Shown piece by piece: positions 38,890-39,207 of a stretch of DNA of 39,207 nucleotides. The stretch comes from Candidatus Cloacimonadota bacterium (GTDB lineage: Bacteria; Cloacimonadota; Cloacimonadia; Cloacimonadales; JAQVBK01): contig JAQVBK010000003.1 in NCBI GenBank assembly GCA_028690365.1, forward strand, positions 1 through 39,207. Direction: 5' to 3'. Positions within the stretch are counted from its first letter, which is position 1, and each line of letters opens with the position of its first letter. The position numbers and the translations under genes are program-made. The notes below the pieces were generated by a model, which worked only from the letters and a program-made list of their open reading frames with translations, was not told the DNA's origin and did no database searches.

Positions 38890-39100
38890 TGCGTTTAATT
38901 CCTTTCAAGAAATATTCTTAATAACAAAAGTCAGGTCAGTTTTTTGTTAACTTTTTTCTTAGTTATTTTTAACAATATCTTATTTTTATAATTTTACTGA
39001 AAAGCTTATTACTAATATTTCAGAGAGACCATTACTGCCTCATTTCCGCAAATAGAATATCCTATTAATTAAATGAAATCAGACTGATACAGATCAAAAC

Positions 39101-39207
39101 ATGAAAAACGCACCAATCCTTTTTGCCTTTGCTGTATTTTTAATCAGCTGTAATTCACAATCCTCAGTTAAGGAACATGAATCCAAGAAAGAGAAAGCGG
39201 TTTTTCA
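39101..39207 (+). CDS. N-terminal fragment of a lipoprotein truncated by the window edge
   Basis: MKNAPILFAFAVFLISCNSQSSVKEHESKKEKAVF with lipobox LISC; runs off the end. Confidence 0.65.
   Translation, partial: MKNAPILFAFAVFLISCNSQSSVKEHESKKEKAVF

Overview
This is a 39.2 kb, mostly A+T-rich bacterial chromosomal window. A Cloacimonadota/FCB-like origin is my guess from composition and protein families and is not proven. Positions 1-27.5 kb are dense housekeeping operons: Ppx/GppA, a hybrid histidine kinase, gcvH, gmk, a divergent rpoZ-like ORF, a family-4 UDG, dnaB, an MlaE permease, a substrate-binding protein, trmL, coaBC, an SDR, a DUF3108-like protein, queA, a GNAT, queD, engB, dxs, mnmE, an NMT1-type ABC pair, era, mreC, mreB, a MocA-like nucleotidyltransferase, a threonine synthase, and a YgeW-like carbamoyltransferase. 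Positions 27.7-39.2 kb look accessory. They hold tRNA-Val(GAC), a PEGA-repeat envelope protein, a divergent secreted LPP20-like protein whose last 40 codons are duplicated about 600 bp downstream around a structured repeat region, and a very A+T-rich two-gene cassette (HEPN-like RX4H protein plus a membrane-anchored protein). They also hold a giant 10xFnIII-FISUMP lipoprotein, tRNA-Lys(CTT), and the start of another lipoprotein. The best candidates for new biology are (i) the HEPN/membrane cassette, (ii) a possible diversity-generating-retroelement variable region at the G+C-rich 3' end of the FnIII-FISUMP gene, and (iii) a structured repeat that appears to sit in frame inside one FnIII domain of that gene. 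All calls come from reading motifs; no database search was run.
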